A stretch of 64,000 bases of DNA from Labedella gwakjiensis (GCF_003014675.1 NZ_PYAU01000001.1:868001-932000), one strand, 5' to 3'; positions 1 through 8,133 are shown, counted from the first letter of the stretch. The notes: generated from the sequence alone by a model not told the origin. Numbers and translations: made by a program.

Positions 1-86
1 CGCAGCTCACCCGACACGATGGCGCGTCCGTCGAGCGGCTCGCGCAGTCGCTTCGCGAGCCGGTAGACGCTGTCCCCTTCCGGCAC
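1..86 (-). CDS. Fpg/Nei-family DNA glycosylase, N-terminal fragment (runs off left edge)
   Basis: Only the first 28 or so codons are inside the window. The translation begins PEGDSVYRLAKRLREPL, the N terminus typical of endonuclease VIII/Fpg base-excision glycosylases, where the proline directly after the initiator methionine is the catalytic nucleophile and the following glutamate is also catalytic. Two in-frame GTG codons are possible (92 and 86). The one at 86 is chosen because only it places proline at position 2 so that methionine removal exposes it. The enzyme would excise oxidised bases and nick the abasic site. The rest of the gene (helix-two-turn-helix, zinc finger) cannot be seen. 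Confidence 0.75.
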   Translation of the reverse strand, partial: MPEGDSVYRLAKRLREPLDGRAIVSGEL

Positions 87-413
87 GCTCACAGCCTAGG
101 TCGGACCACCGACACCAGGCCGGGACGGACCCGGGTCGTCGACGACGGTCTCGATCGCATCACGCGGGAGTAGGATCGTCGAGTGAATCCTCTCCTGTCC
201 TCCTCGATGCCCTCCGGGCGATCGGAGGTCGTCGGCGTCTCGTTCGCCGGCGGCAGGTAACGCTGTCCGAAGTCTCGTGGTCGCGCGCGCTCATCGCCGC
301 GTCACGGACCACCGAGTCCTGCGCGCCGATCAGCCGCCCCTCACGGTCCGTCCACTCGATTCACCCGTCGCCGCGCTCTGCGCGCGACGCACCCTGACAG
401 CAAAGGCACACCC
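87..413. other. Intergenic region, 327 bp, divergent promoters expected
   Basis: Lies between the divergently transcribed glycosylase and FBP-domain genes, so it should hold a promoter for each. I could not identify a convincing -35/-10 pair, repeat or RNA. A 26-codon GTG-initiated frame at 181-261 has nothing to support it. Confidence 0.4.
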
Positions 414-905
414 ATGCGTCCCCTGACCGAAAAAGACATCACCTCCTCCGTCGTCAACGCCTCGCTGCGCGAACGCAACGCGATCATCCCGCCCAACGAC
501 CTCGCCGAGATCGACTGGGACAAGAGGGATTACCTGGGCTGGCGCGACGTCAAGACACCGGCCATCGGCTATCTCGTGACCCACATCGACGACGAGCCCG
601 TCGGCGTCCTCCTCCGTCAGAGCGGCGACAAGCCGGGCGCGCGGGCGCAGTGCTCGTGGTGCGAGGACGTCACGCTCCCGAACGACGTGGTGCTGTTCAG
701 CGCTCGCCGCTCAGGTAAGGCCGGCCGGAACGGCGACACGATCGCGACCCTCGCGTGCGCGCACTTCGAGTGCTCGCGCAACGTGCGCGTGCTCCCGCCG
801 TCGGCCTACCTCGGCTTCGACCGCGAGGCCGCCAGGCAGCATCGCATCGAGGTGCTCCGCTCCCGCATCGACTCGTTCGTTCGGGACATCGCCCGCGACG
901 CCTGA
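414..905 (+). CDS. FBP-domain (elongation factor G-binding type) treble-clef zinc-finger protein
   Basis: A 163-residue protein with the C-terminal treble-clef zinc finger of FusB/FBP-type proteins: ligand cysteines C80 and C83 (CSWC) and C115 and C120 (CAHFEC). Founding members of the family (FusB) bind elongation factor G and release it from stalled ribosomes, giving fusidic acid resistance. Actinobacterial members like this one are chromosomal and their physiological role is not established. An AAAGG ribosome-binding site precedes the ATG with 7-base spacing. The gene faces the Zur-like gene and is separated from it by a strong hairpin. Confidence 0.8.
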   Translation: MRPLTEKDITSSVVNASLRERNAIIPPNDLAEIDWDKRDYLGWRDVKTPAIGYLVTHIDDEPVGVLLRQSGDKPGARAQCSWCEDVTLPNDVVLFSARRSGKAGRNGDTIATLACAHFECSRNVRVLPPSAYLGFDREAARQHRIEVLRSRIDSFVRDIARDA

Positions 906-918
906 TGGCGTCGTCGAA

Positions 919-968
919 GTGCGGACTCCCGTCCCCCGTGCGCACGGGGCGGCGACGAGAGTCCGCAC
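919..968. terminator. Bidirectional hairpin terminator between convergent genes
   Basis: Arms GTGCGGACTC (919-928) and GAGTCCGCAC (959-968) pair perfectly, and the interior contains a second perfect palindrome, CCCCGTGCGCACGGGG. It sits between the stop codons of two convergent genes. There is no clear T-run, which is common for actinobacterial terminators. Confidence 0.7.
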
Positions 969-981
969 CTCGCAGACGTTG

Positions 982-1386
982 CTAACGGAGCGCCGCGGCC
1001 TTGGCCGTGCACTCGGCGCAGAGGCCGAAGATGTCGACGACGTGCTGCGCCTCGGTGAAACCGTGCTTCGAGGCCTGCGCGACGGCCCAGCGCTCGACCT
1101 CGTTGGCCTCGATCTCCACCGTGAGCCCGCACGACCGGCAGATGAGGTGGTGGTGGTGGCCGGAGGTCTCGCACGCCCGGTAGAGACTCTCGCCCTCGGG
1201 CGACTGCAACGAGTCGGCGGCGCCGTCCACGGCGAGATCGGCGAGAGCGCGATAGACGGTGGCGAGGCCGATCGGCGAGCCAGCCCCTTTGAGCTGCGAG
1301 TGGAGCGATTGGGCGCTGATGAACCCGTTGGCGTCGTCGAGCGCCTCACGGACCGCCTCGCGCTGCCACGTGTTCCTCTTCGCCAT
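982..1386 (-). CDS. zur: Fur-family transcriptional regulator, probably zinc-uptake regulator Zur
   Basis: About 134 residues: an N-terminal winged helix (QREAVREAL, then GLATVYRAL recognition-helix motif) followed by the metal-binding dimerisation half with HHHH, CRSCG and CAEC cysteine pairs that hold the structural zinc in Fur-family proteins. Family members repress metal uptake genes when metal-loaded. Assignment to Zur rather than Fur rests on context: a znuABC-type importer 2 kb away has a candidate Zur box over its promoter. Three adjacent starts exist (GTG 1392, GTG 1389, ATG 1386); ATG 1386 is preferred because GGAGGAG lies 5 bases upstream. Confidence 0.75.
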   Translation of the reverse strand: MAKRNTWQREAVREALDDANGFISAQSLHSQLKGAGSPIGLATVYRALADLAVDGAADSLQSPEGESLYRACETSGHHHHLICRSCGLTVEIEANEVERWAVAQASKHGFTEAQHVVDIFGLCAECTAKAAALR

Positions 1387-1537
1387 CACCACTCCTCCGC
1401 CCGGTCGAACCCCGTCCCCTCAGGATAGTCCGCGACGAGGGGCCGACCGCCGCCCGACGGGGACTCGTGACCCTCCTTCGGGAGTTCCGCACCCCGTTGC
1501 ACGAGTCCGCTCGGTCAGGTTTACTGAGATGACCATA

Positions 1538-1556
1538 TAGCTAGTCCATCTAGCTA
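1538..1556. promoter_or_regulatory. Operator palindrome TAGCTAG-N5-CTAGCTA upstream of marR operon
   Basis: Perfect 7+7 inverted repeat with a 5-base spacer, in an AT-rich island of otherwise GC-rich DNA, ending 20 bases before the start of the 70-residue ORF that leads the MarR operon. Size and position fit a MarR-family dimer site used for autoregulation. The same half-sites and spacer recur at 51249-51275. Confidence 0.7.
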
Positions 1557-1576
1557 CTTACACGATAAGGATCACG

Positions 1577-1789
1577 ATGCTGCACCCGACCGCACCGACT
1601 CTCCACCACGATGCCGCCGGACCCACGATCTGGTCGAACGGCGACCGTGTCGTCGCCTGCGACACCGACGGCTCCGTCGTTGGAACGTTCGCCACAGTCG
1701 CCGAGGCCGAGCGCGCCCTCGCAGGAACCTCGCGGCGCTGGTTGGCCACCATCACCCGACGCCCTCGGTACGCCCGGAGCGCCGCGTGA
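1577..1789 (+). CDS. Small conserved-looking protein of unknown function, coupled to MarR gene
   Basis: A 70-residue ORF with a good ribosome-binding site (AAGGA, 1567-1571) immediately behind the palindromic operator. Its stop overlaps the GTG start of the MarR gene (GTGA), so translation of the two is probably coupled. Sequence features: an acidic/beta-like stretch (IWSNGDRVVACDTDGSVVG) followed by a helical AEAERAL segment and an arginine-rich C terminus. No family recognised. It could be a small partner of the regulator or a translated leader. Confidence 0.6.
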   Translation: MLHPTAPTLHHDAAGPTIWSNGDRVVACDTDGSVVGTFATVAEAERALAGTSRRWLATITRRPRYARSAA

Positions 1790-2397
1790 GCAGCCCGACC
1801 GGAGAACCCGACGAACAGTCGACCAACGGACGCAGCACGACGGAGGAGCGCTCCTCCGGCTACTGGTACCCGCACCACCAGGGTGCGACGAGTGTCGACG
1901 TCCTCAACCTCCTGCGTCGATACCGGTCGGCGGAGACCGACATGCGCAGCCGCACCCGGTCGTCGATGAACATGAACGAGACGGACCTCATCGCACTCCG
2001 CTACCTCCTGAAGGCGCAGCGCGAGGATCGGGTCGTCCTGCAGCGCGACCTCGTGCGCACCCTCGGCGTGACCTCGGCCTCCGTCACCGCGCTCGTCGAT
2101 CGCCTCGTCAAGAGCGGTCACGTACGTCGGGAACCTCACCCGAACGACCGTCGTGCGGTAATCGTCGTACCAACGGTCGACAGCGACAACGAGGTGCGCG
2201 AGACGCTCGGCGCGATGCACCAGCGCATGATCGCGCTCGTTGACGGCCTCGACGAGAACGAGCTCGCCGCCGTCGCCAAGTTCCTCGGCGGGATGGTGTC
2301 GGCCGTCCAGGCGTCGCAGAGCCTCGACGACGAACTGCGCGAGGTCGTGCGCGAGCACAACTCCGGCCGAGGTGACTCCTCCCCGGAACACCCGTAA
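1786..2397 (+). CDS. MarR-family transcriptional regulator
   Basis: About 203 residues. A non-conserved ~40-residue N-terminal extension precedes a MarR winged helix-turn-helix: METDLIALRYLL region, then QRDLVRTLGVTSASVTALVDRL (recognition helices) and a wing with the family signature HPNDRRA. The C-terminal helix dimerises. MarR proteins usually repress their own operon and neighbouring detoxification genes until a small phenolic or lipophilic ligand binds. GTG start overlaps the previous stop. The downstream epoxide hydrolase, 22 bases on, is a plausible target gene within the same transcript. Confidence 0.85.
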   Translation: MSSPTGEPDEQSTNGRSTTEERSSGYWYPHHQGATSVDVLNLLRRYRSAETDMRSRTRSSMNMNETDLIALRYLLKAQREDRVVLQRDLVRTLGVTSASVTALVDRLVKSGHVRREPHPNDRRAVIVVPTVDSDNEVRETLGAMHQRMIALVDGLDENELAAVAKFLGGMVSAVQASQSLDDELREVVREHNSGRGDSSPEHP

Positions 2398-2419
2398 GGC
2401 GTCGGGCCCGGGGAGTAGC

Positions 2420-3592
2420 GTGTCCCCCGTGACCGACGCGATGCCACCGATACGGCCGTTCACCACCCGCACAGCGCCCGAGGCGGTAAACGACCTGCGG
2501 TCGCGATTGCGCGCCACGCGATTCCCGGACGACGTCGACGGCGCCGGCTGGGCTCTCGGAACCGACGTGACCTTCCTGCGCGATCTCGTCGCCTACTGGG
2601 CGGACGGATTCGACTGGAGCGCGCAGGAGGCCCGCCTCTCCGAGCTCCCCCGATACGTGGTGCCGGTCGGGGGGCTCGACATCCACGTGGTCCACGCACG
2701 GTCGGACCCTGCCGGTCGACCCGCCGCGCCCCTCCTCCTGAATCATGGGTGGCCGGACTCCTTCTGGCGGTACTCGAAGGTCATCCCCCTCCTCACCGAC
2801 CCCGGATCCCATGGCGGCGACCCGTCCGACGCGTTCGACGTGATCGTGCCGGACATGCCTGGGTTCGGATACTCCCAGATCCCCGCTCAGCCACTCGACT
2901 CGATCGCCGTCGCGGGGCTCTGGGCCGAGCTCATGACCCGCCTCGGCTACGACCGCTTCCTCGCCGCGGGTGGCGACATCGGCAGCCACGTGAGCAGGTA
3001 CCTCGCGCTCGACCATCCGGACCGCGTCGCCGCGGTCCACCGGATGGACGGCGGCCTCCCCACCCCGACGACGGATCTCAGCGCCCTCACGCCCGAGGAA
3101 CGACAGTGGCTTGCCGACGCCGCCTCCTGGGGCGCGACCGAGGGCGCCTACGCTGCGATGCACCGGACGAAACCGCAGACCGCCGCGGCCGGGCTCACGG
3201 ATTCGCCGTCCGGCCTCGCCGCGTGGATCGTGGAGAAGCTTCGAGCCTGGAGCGACGGCGACGACCTCGACACGATCTACTCGAGGGACGAGATCCTCAC
3301 CCTCGTCTCCATCTACTGGTTCACCGGCACCATCGGCTCGTCGATGAGGATGTACGCCGCGAACTCAGCGATCCCCGTGGAGCAGCTCGGCCGACGCGTC
3401 GAGGTGCCGTCCGGCTTCTCGCTCTTCCCCGGCGACATCGTGCGCCCGCCCCACGCCTGGCTCGAACGCTCCACGAACCTCGCACGAGTCACGTACCCCG
3501 CGCGCGGCGGACACTTCGCCCCGTTCGAGAAACCCGAGCTGTACGCCGAGGAGCTCCGCGCGTTCTTCCGCCCCTACCGCGACGCCCTGTGA
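2420..3592 (+). CDS. Epoxide hydrolase (microsomal/EHN type alpha/beta hydrolase)
   Basis: 390 residues. The N-terminal EHN lid domain (residues ~10-110) with the typical RPFTTR...LRSRLRATRFPDD opening is followed by an alpha/beta-hydrolase core: oxyanion motif HGWPDSFW (109-116), nucleophile D186 in GGDIGS, and catalytic histidine in GGHFAPFE near the C terminus. Such enzymes open epoxides through an aspartyl ester intermediate. GTG 2420 is chosen for the GGGGAG ribosome-binding site 4 bases upstream; GTG 2429 and ATG 2441 are in-frame alternatives. Likely co-transcribed with the MarR gene, which suggests induction by a xenobiotic or plant compound. Confidence 0.85.
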   Translation: MSPVTDAMPPIRPFTTRTAPEAVNDLRSRLRATRFPDDVDGAGWALGTDVTFLRDLVAYWADGFDWSAQEARLSELPRYVVPVGGLDIHVVHARSDPAGRPAAPLLLNHGWPDSFWRYSKVIPLLTDPGSHGGDPSDAFDVIVPDMPGFGYSQIPAQPLDSIAVAGLWAELMTRLGYDRFLAAGGDIGSHVSRYLALDHPDRVAAVHRMDGGLPTPTTDLSALTPEERQWLADAASWGATEGAYAAMHRTKPQTAAAGLTDSPSGLAAWIVEKLRAWSDGDDLDTIYSRDEILTLVSIYWFTGTIGSSMRMYAANSAIPVEQLGRRVEVPSGFSLFPGDIVRPPHAWLERSTNLARVTYPARGGHFAPFEKPELYAEELRAFFRPYRDAL

Positions 3593-3605
3593 CGACGGCG
3601 CCGGG

Positions 3606-4439
3606 TCAGACCGCGGCGCGCACCCGGCGGGTGCTCGTGCGACCGACGAGTCGGCACACCACGTAGATCAGGAACGAGATCGTCGTGATGTACGGACTGA
3701 TGGGCAGGGAGCCGGCGATCGCCAGCAGGATGCCGCCGACGGCCGAGACGAATCCGAACGCGCTCGCCAGCAGAGGGACCACGACGGGCGACGAGGACAC
3801 GCGAAGGGCCGCAGCCGCCGGCGTCACGAGGAGGGCCATCACGAGGAGGGCGCCGATGATCTGCACCGACACGGCCACGATGAGACCGAGCAGCACCATG
3901 AAGGCGAGCGAGACGAACCGGGTCGGGACGCCGCGCGCCGCGGCGACCTCCGGGTCGAGGGAGTCGAACGTGAGCGGCCGCCAGAGCACGAGCAGTCCGA
4001 CGAGCACGAGCACCGAGATCCCGATGAGCCACGCCAGCTGCGGCGAGTCGACCGCGATGATCTGACCGGTGAGGAGGCTGAACTTGTTCGCACTGCGGCC
4101 GGGATAGAGCGCGAGGAAGAGGATGCCGAGTCCGAGTCCCGCCGGCATGAGGACACCGATGATGGAGTTGCGGTCCCGCGCCCGAGCGCCGAGAACCCCG
4201 ATGAGGATCGCGGCGACGAGCGAACCCGCGAGCGAGCCCGCGACCACGTTCACCCCGAACAGGAGGGCGGCGGCGGCCCCGGCGAACGAGAGCTCGCTGA
4301 TGCCGTGGACGGCGAACGCCATGTCGCGCTGCATCACGAAGACACCGACGAGTCCCCCGACCAGACCGAGGACGGCCCCGGCGATGATGGAGTTCTGCAC
4401 GAGTCCGAGCAGCTGGAGGTAGGTGTCGAGGTCGATCAC
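3606..4439 (-). CDS. znuB: Zinc ABC transporter permease
   Basis: 277 residues, about eight hydrophobic segments, matching the ABC-3 (ZnuB/MntB) family of metal importers: VFVMQRDMAFAVHGISELSFAGAA near the N terminus and the GALLVMALLVTPAAAA motif in the coupling region. Forms the membrane pore for zinc (or manganese) import. The GTG start overlaps the ATPase stop (GTGA), giving strict coupling. The stop is only 13 bp from the stop of the convergent epoxide hydrolase, with no visible terminator between them. Confidence 0.9.
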   Translation of the reverse strand: MIDLDTYLQLLGLVQNSIIAGAVLGLVGGLVGVFVMQRDMAFAVHGISELSFAGAAAALLFGVNVVAGSLAGSLVAAILIGVLGARARDRNSIIGVLMPAGLGLGILFLALYPGRSANKFSLLTGQIIAVDSPQLAWLIGISVLVLVGLLVLWRPLTFDSLDPEVAAARGVPTRFVSLAFMVLLGLIVAVSVQIIGALLVMALLVTPAAAALRVSSSPVVVPLLASAFGFVSAVGGILLAIAGSLPISPYITTISFLIYVVCRLVGRTSTRRVRAAV

Positions 4440-5278
4440 GCGTGCGCCCCGGGGTGCTCGTCGGCGTGGTGGTCGTGATGGTCGTGCGTCTCCGCGTCGG
4501 GGATCCCGACCACGACGACGCGCCCGCGGGAGCGGAACACCTCGACGGGCGAGTCGTAGAGGTCGCTCAGCACCTCGGTGCGGAGCACCTCGTCCGGAGT
4601 GCCCTCGCGGAAGCGACCGCCCGCGAGGTACAGGATGCGGTCGACCTTGTCGAGCACGGGGTTCACGTCGTGGGTCACGAAGAGGACGGCCGTGTCGTGC
4701 TCGCGCCGACGGCGGTCGATGAGCTCGGAGACGCCTCGCTGGTGGGCGAGGTCGAGGCTCAGGAGGGGTTCGTCGCACAGGAGCAGCACGGGATCGTCCG
4801 CGAGTGCCTGCCCCACACGGAGTCGCTGCTGCTCGCCGCCCGAGAGACTGCCGACGGGCCGGTCGGCGTAGTCCGTGGCTCCCACGGAGGCGAGCAGCTC
4901 GTCGACGCGCTCCTTCTCCCCGCGCTTCGGCAGCGGGAGGCCGAAGCGGTGTCCGTTCACGCCGAGAGCCACGAGGTCCCGCGCACGCATGGGCGTGCCG
5001 GCGGGCACGAGCTTCTGCTGCGGGATGTACCCGATGCGGCGATCTCCGCGGTGCACCGGACCGCCGTCGAGGGTGATGGTCCCGGCGTCGAGCCGCTGCT
5101 GACCGAGGATGGTCTTGAGGAGACTCGTCTTGCCCGAGCCGTTCGGGCCGAGCACGGCGAGGAACTCGCCGCGACGCACGGTCAGATCGAGGCCGGTCCA
5201 GAGCGTGCGCCGGCCGAAACCGAGGGATGCGTCCTCGAGGCGCAGCACGTCGGCGCGCGCCTCTCGTCCGTCATCCAC
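4436..5278 (-). CDS. znuC: Zinc ABC transporter ATP-binding protein with His-rich tail
   Basis: About 280 residues from GTG 5278 (an upstream frame to 5377 would overlap znuA, so it is less likely; the start is uncertain). Walker A GPNGSGKTS, Q-loop PQQ, signature LSGGEQQRL, Walker B LLLCDEP and switch histidine in VTHD are all present. The C terminus ends in a histidine-rich stretch (THDHHDHHADEHPGAH), unusual for the family and consistent with metal binding or sensing on the cytoplasmic side. Middle gene of the znuA-znuC-znuB operon. Confidence 0.9.
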   Translation of the reverse strand: MDDGREARADVLRLEDASLGFGRRTLWTGLDLTVRRGEFLAVLGPNGSGKTSLLKTILGQQRLDAGTITLDGGPVHRGDRRIGYIPQQKLVPAGTPMRARDLVALGVNGHRFGLPLPKRGEKERVDELLASVGATDYADRPVGSLSGGEQQRLRVGQALADDPVLLLCDEPLLSLDLAHQRGVSELIDRRRREHDTAVLFVTHDVNPVLDKVDRILYLAGGRFREGTPDEVLRTEVLSDLYDSPVEVFRSRGRVVVVGIPDAETHDHHDHHADEHPGAHA

Positions 5279-5331
5279 CCCCCTATCCAACACCCTCCCG
5301 GCGGAGGTACGTGCAGCGGGGCGGCCGGTCG

Positions 5332-6345
5332 TCACGCGAGGGCGTCGGAGATCGCCGTCAGGTTCGCGGTCATCCACTCGATGTAGGACTCGCCGTCGGG
5401 AAGGGTCTCCGTGAAGTCCACGACGGGCACGCCCGCGGCCTCAGCGGCCTCTCGGACGCGCTCGGTCTCGGAGCCCGCCGTCTGCTCGTTATAGGCGAGG
5501 AGCGAGACGCTGCCGTCGTCGAAGAGCGCGAGCGTGTCCGCGAGGACGGCGGGCGACACGTCCGTCCCCTCCTCGATCGCCTCGCTGAACGCCGCCGGCG
5601 TCTCGTTCACGAGACCGGCGGACTCGAGCAGGTAGAGCGGCACCGGCTCCGTGATCGCGACGCCCTCTCCGGCGTGGTCGGCGGCGATAGCGTCGGCAGC
5701 CGACGTCAGGTCGCCGAGATCGGCCGCGAAGGACTCGTAGTTGTCCTCGAACGTCGACGCGTTGTCGGGGTCGAGCTCGCCGAGCTCGTGCGCCAGCTCG
5801 TGGGCGAGGGCATCCATCGCCGTCACGCTGTACCAGACGTGCTCATTGAAGCCCTCGATGTGGTCGTGGTCGCCCTCGGCGTGATCCTCCTCCGCGTGCG
5901 TCTCCTCTGAGTGCTCGCCGTCGGAGTGCTCGTCCTCGGCGTGGCCCGTGCCCTCCTCGCCGGGGATGAGCCCCGACAGCTCGGAGGCATTGAGGACGAC
6001 GAGGTCATCGGACCCGGCTGCGTCCACGAGCGTGTCGACGAAGGGGTCGTAGCCGCCGCCGTTCTCGATCACGACGTCAGCCGTCGAGATCGTGAGCTGG
6101 TCCTGCGCCGTCGCCTCGTAGGAGTGCGGGTCCTTCGCGGCGGAGTCGATGATGCTCGTCACGCTCACGGCGTCGCCGCCGATCGTCTGCGCGATGTCGC
6201 CGTAGACGTTCGTGGAGGCGACGATCGTGAGCCCGGATCCGTCGCTCGAACCGCCAGAGGCACCGGCGCCTCCCGAGGCGCAGCCGGACAGAACGAGGGC
6301 CGCGGCGGGAACGGCGAGAAGCAGGGCGGGGAGGCGTCGGGACAT
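5332..6345 (-). CDS. znuA: Zinc-binding lipoprotein of ABC importer
   Basis: 337 residues. Signal peptide with lipobox LSGC (lipid-modified C22), then a cluster 9 metal-binding fold: DPHSYEAT with metal-ligand histidine, then a histidine/acid-rich flexible loop (about residues 130-160, repeated HAEDEH/HSEETH/HAEEDH/HDH units) typical of zinc rather than manganese binders, and the HVWYSV and EPVPLYLLE regions. Captures extracellular zinc and passes it to ZnuB. ATG 6345 is used since the upstream extension precedes the signal peptide. No ribosome-binding site is visible; a TAGTGT -10-like box 7 bases before ATG suggests a leaderless mRNA. Confidence 0.9.
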   Translation of the reverse strand: MSRRLPALLLAVPAAALVLSGCASGGAGASGGSSDGSGLTIVASTNVYGDIAQTIGGDAVSVTSIIDSAAKDPHSYEATAQDQLTISTADVVIENGGGYDPFVDTLVDAAGSDDLVVLNASELSGLIPGEEGTGHAEDEHSDGEHSEETHAEEDHAEGDHDHIEGFNEHVWYSVTAMDALAHELAHELGELDPDNASTFEDNYESFAADLGDLTSAADAIAADHAGEGVAITEPVPLYLLESAGLVNETPAAFSEAIEEGTDVSPAVLADTLALFDDGSVSLLAYNEQTAGSETERVREAAEAAGVPVVDFTETLPDGESYIEWMTANLTAISDALA

Positions 6346-6365
6346 GACCACGACACTACCTGCTA

Positions 6366-6382
6366 TTGACACTCATTATCAA
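6366..6382 (-). promoter_or_regulatory. Candidate Zur box overlapping the znuA promoter
   Basis: On the minus strand TTGATAATGAGTGTCAA, an imperfect palindrome of the AT-rich Fur/Zur type (outer TTGA...TCAA arms). It overlaps TTGATA, which lies 18 bases before a TAGTGT -10-like hexamer, so a bound repressor would block RNA polymerase. Zur supplied by the gene at 982-1386 is the obvious candidate. Confidence 0.6.
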
Positions 6383-6407
6383 CACGGAGGCGCTTCCACG
6401 ACATGCT

Positions 6408-6447
6408 GACTTCTGTCGTCGGATTCGGGTTCCGAACAGCAGAAGTC
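6408..6447. terminator. Hairpin downstream of the NADP oxidoreductase gene
   Basis: Arms GACTTCTG (6408-6415) and CAGAAGTC (6440-6447) with partial internal pairing (CGGATTCGGGTTCCG). It follows the stop of the minus-strand gene at 6494 and precedes the divergent end of the znuA promoter region, a position suited to a terminator. Confidence 0.5.
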
Positions 6448-6493
6448 CGCACAACAGGGAGGGACCGAGAGAAACGGGGAGCGAACGAGGAGG

Positions 6494-7153
6494 TCAGGCT
6501 CCGGCGCGAGTGGCCGCCGCGAGCTTCGCGGGGACCTCGTCGGCCGTCATACGGACGACGTACGCCGGCTGGTCGCGCTCGAAACGCCAGCTCTCGGAAA
6601 GCGTCCCGGCATCGACGGCGTCGAACCCGAACTCGTCGAGGAGCGCGGAGACGAGGGTCTTCGCCTCCGGGTCATCTCCCGCGATCGGGAGCGCGCGACG
6701 GCCGTCCGTGCCGGCAGGAGTGCCGTTCGTCGTGAGGTCGGCGGCCATGATGTTGTTGAACGCCTTCACCACGGTCGACGACGGGAGGTGCTCCTGGAGC
6801 ATCTGCGAGACGGTCGTCCGGCCTTCGTCGAGCGCGGCGATGCGGCCGTCGCGCTCGAAGTAGTAGTTGTTCGTGTCGATGACGATCTTTCCCGCGAGCG
6901 GGGCGACCGGCACGGCCGTGTACGCCTTGAGCGGCACGGTCACCACGACGATGTCGCCGGCGGCCGCGGCCTCATCCGGCGTCGCGGCGCGGGCGCCGGG
7001 ACCGAGCTCGTCGACGAGCTCGGCGAGCGTCTCCGGACCACGGGAGTTGCTCATCACGACCGAGTAGCCGTGCGCGACGGCGAGCCGTGCGAGCTGTCCC
7101 CCGATGTTGCCGGAACCGATGAAACCGATGGTGGAGAGTCCTGTGCTGGTCAT
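6494..7153 (-). CDS. NADP-binding oxidoreductase, F420-dependent NADP reductase-like
   Basis: 219 residues. N-terminal Rossmann fold with GFIGSGNIGGQLARLA, followed by SNSRGPETL for recognition of the NADP phosphate; the rest (KIVIDTNNYY, VVKAFNNI, PIAGDDPEAK) matches the NADPH-dependent F420 reductase/coenzyme F420-like family (pyrroline-5-carboxylate-reductase-like N-terminal domain). Many short members of this family are not proven to use F420, so the cofactor and substrate are open. ATG 7153 has no clear ribosome-binding site. Confidence 0.75.
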   Translation of the reverse strand: MTSTGLSTIGFIGSGNIGGQLARLAVAHGYSVVMSNSRGPETLAELVDELGPGARAATPDEAAAAGDIVVVTVPLKAYTAVPVAPLAGKIVIDTNNYYFERDGRIAALDEGRTTVSQMLQEHLPSSTVVKAFNNIMAADLTTNGTPAGTDGRRALPIAGDDPEAKTLVSALLDEFGFDAVDAGTLSESWRFERDQPAYVVRMTADEVPAKLAAATRAGA

Positions 7154-7313
7154 ATGAGGAGGAACGGACAGCACTCCCCCCGCATTCCGGCGGCCGGTGT
7201 TCTCGCAGGCGCCGCCCAGGTGTCCACACCCCCTACCGGCCGACCCGGCGGTGCGCGACACTGGAGGTCCGGACCACGACCGGCCCCGCGAGCACGACGA
7301 AGACGAGACGACC

Positions 7314-8114
7314 ATGACCCACTTCCTCACGACCGCGCGGGGCGACCGCGTCGCCTACGACCGCTATGGCGAGGGTCCTGCCCTCATTTTCATCGCGGGG
7401 GCCGGCCCGTATCGAGCCGGTGACGCCGTCACGACGGAGACCGCGGAGCGGGCGGCGGAGCGCGGCATCACCACGATCGTCTTCGACCGCCTCGGCCGCG
7501 GGGAGAGCGAGGCGGACGGCATACTCGACCTCGACCGCGAACTCGAAGCCCTCGCCGCCCTCATCGAGGAGGCCGGCGGGTTCGCCGTCCTCTGCGGTCA
7601 TTCCTCCGGCTGCTCCATCGCTCTCGCCGCGGCGGTCAGCGGATTGCCCGTCGTGGGGCTCGCGCTCTGGGAAGCACCGATCGCCGGCGATCCGGCGCAC
7701 GCACGGGCGTGGGCCACGGAGTTTGTCCGCCTGCTCGACGCCGGAGAGCTCGAGCCCGCGCTCGAGTGGTACATGAAGGACATGCCGCCGGAGTGGCTCG
7801 CCGGTGCGAAGCGGTCCCCCGGTTACCCCTCCATGGTCGCGGCCATCGGCAGCCAGCGCGCCGACGCCGAGTCCCTCCTCTGGGCGGCCTCGGCGCCTCA
7901 CGCCGAGCTCTTCTCCGACATCGGCGTCCCCGTGCTCACGATGCACGGCGAGCAGACCTTCGACGAGATGATCGCCTCGTCAGCCGACATCGCCGCGTCC
8001 ATCGACGGCGCGGTCACGAAGATCATGCCGGGCGCCCACCACTCGTGGGAGCCGCACCCCATGGCCGAGGAACTCGCGCGCTTCACCGTCGCGTCCTTCG
8101 CCGCGAACCGCTGA
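7314..8114 (+). CDS. Alpha/beta hydrolase
   Basis: 266 residues with an alpha/beta-hydrolase fold: nucleophile elbow GHSSGCS (serine nucleophile), upstream VFDRLGRGES strand-turn, acid region VPVLTMHGEQTFDE and histidine in MPGAHHSWEPHP. The oxyanion region (FIAGAGPYR) is unlike lipases; substrate unknown. Single gene facing the glycine betaine importer and separated from it by a strong hairpin. Confidence 0.8.
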   Translation: MTHFLTTARGDRVAYDRYGEGPALIFIAGAGPYRAGDAVTTETAERAAERGITTIVFDRLGRGESEADGILDLDRELEALAALIEEAGGFAVLCGHSSGCSIALAAAVSGLPVVGLALWEAPIAGDPAHARAWATEFVRLLDAGELEPALEWYMKDMPPEWLAGAKRSPGYPSMVAAIGSQRADAESLLWAASAPHAELFSDIGVPVLTMHGEQTFDEMIASSADIAASIDGAVTKIMPGAHHSWEPHPMAEELARFTVASFAANR

Positions 8115-8133
8115 CGTCCCTCGCAACGACGAA

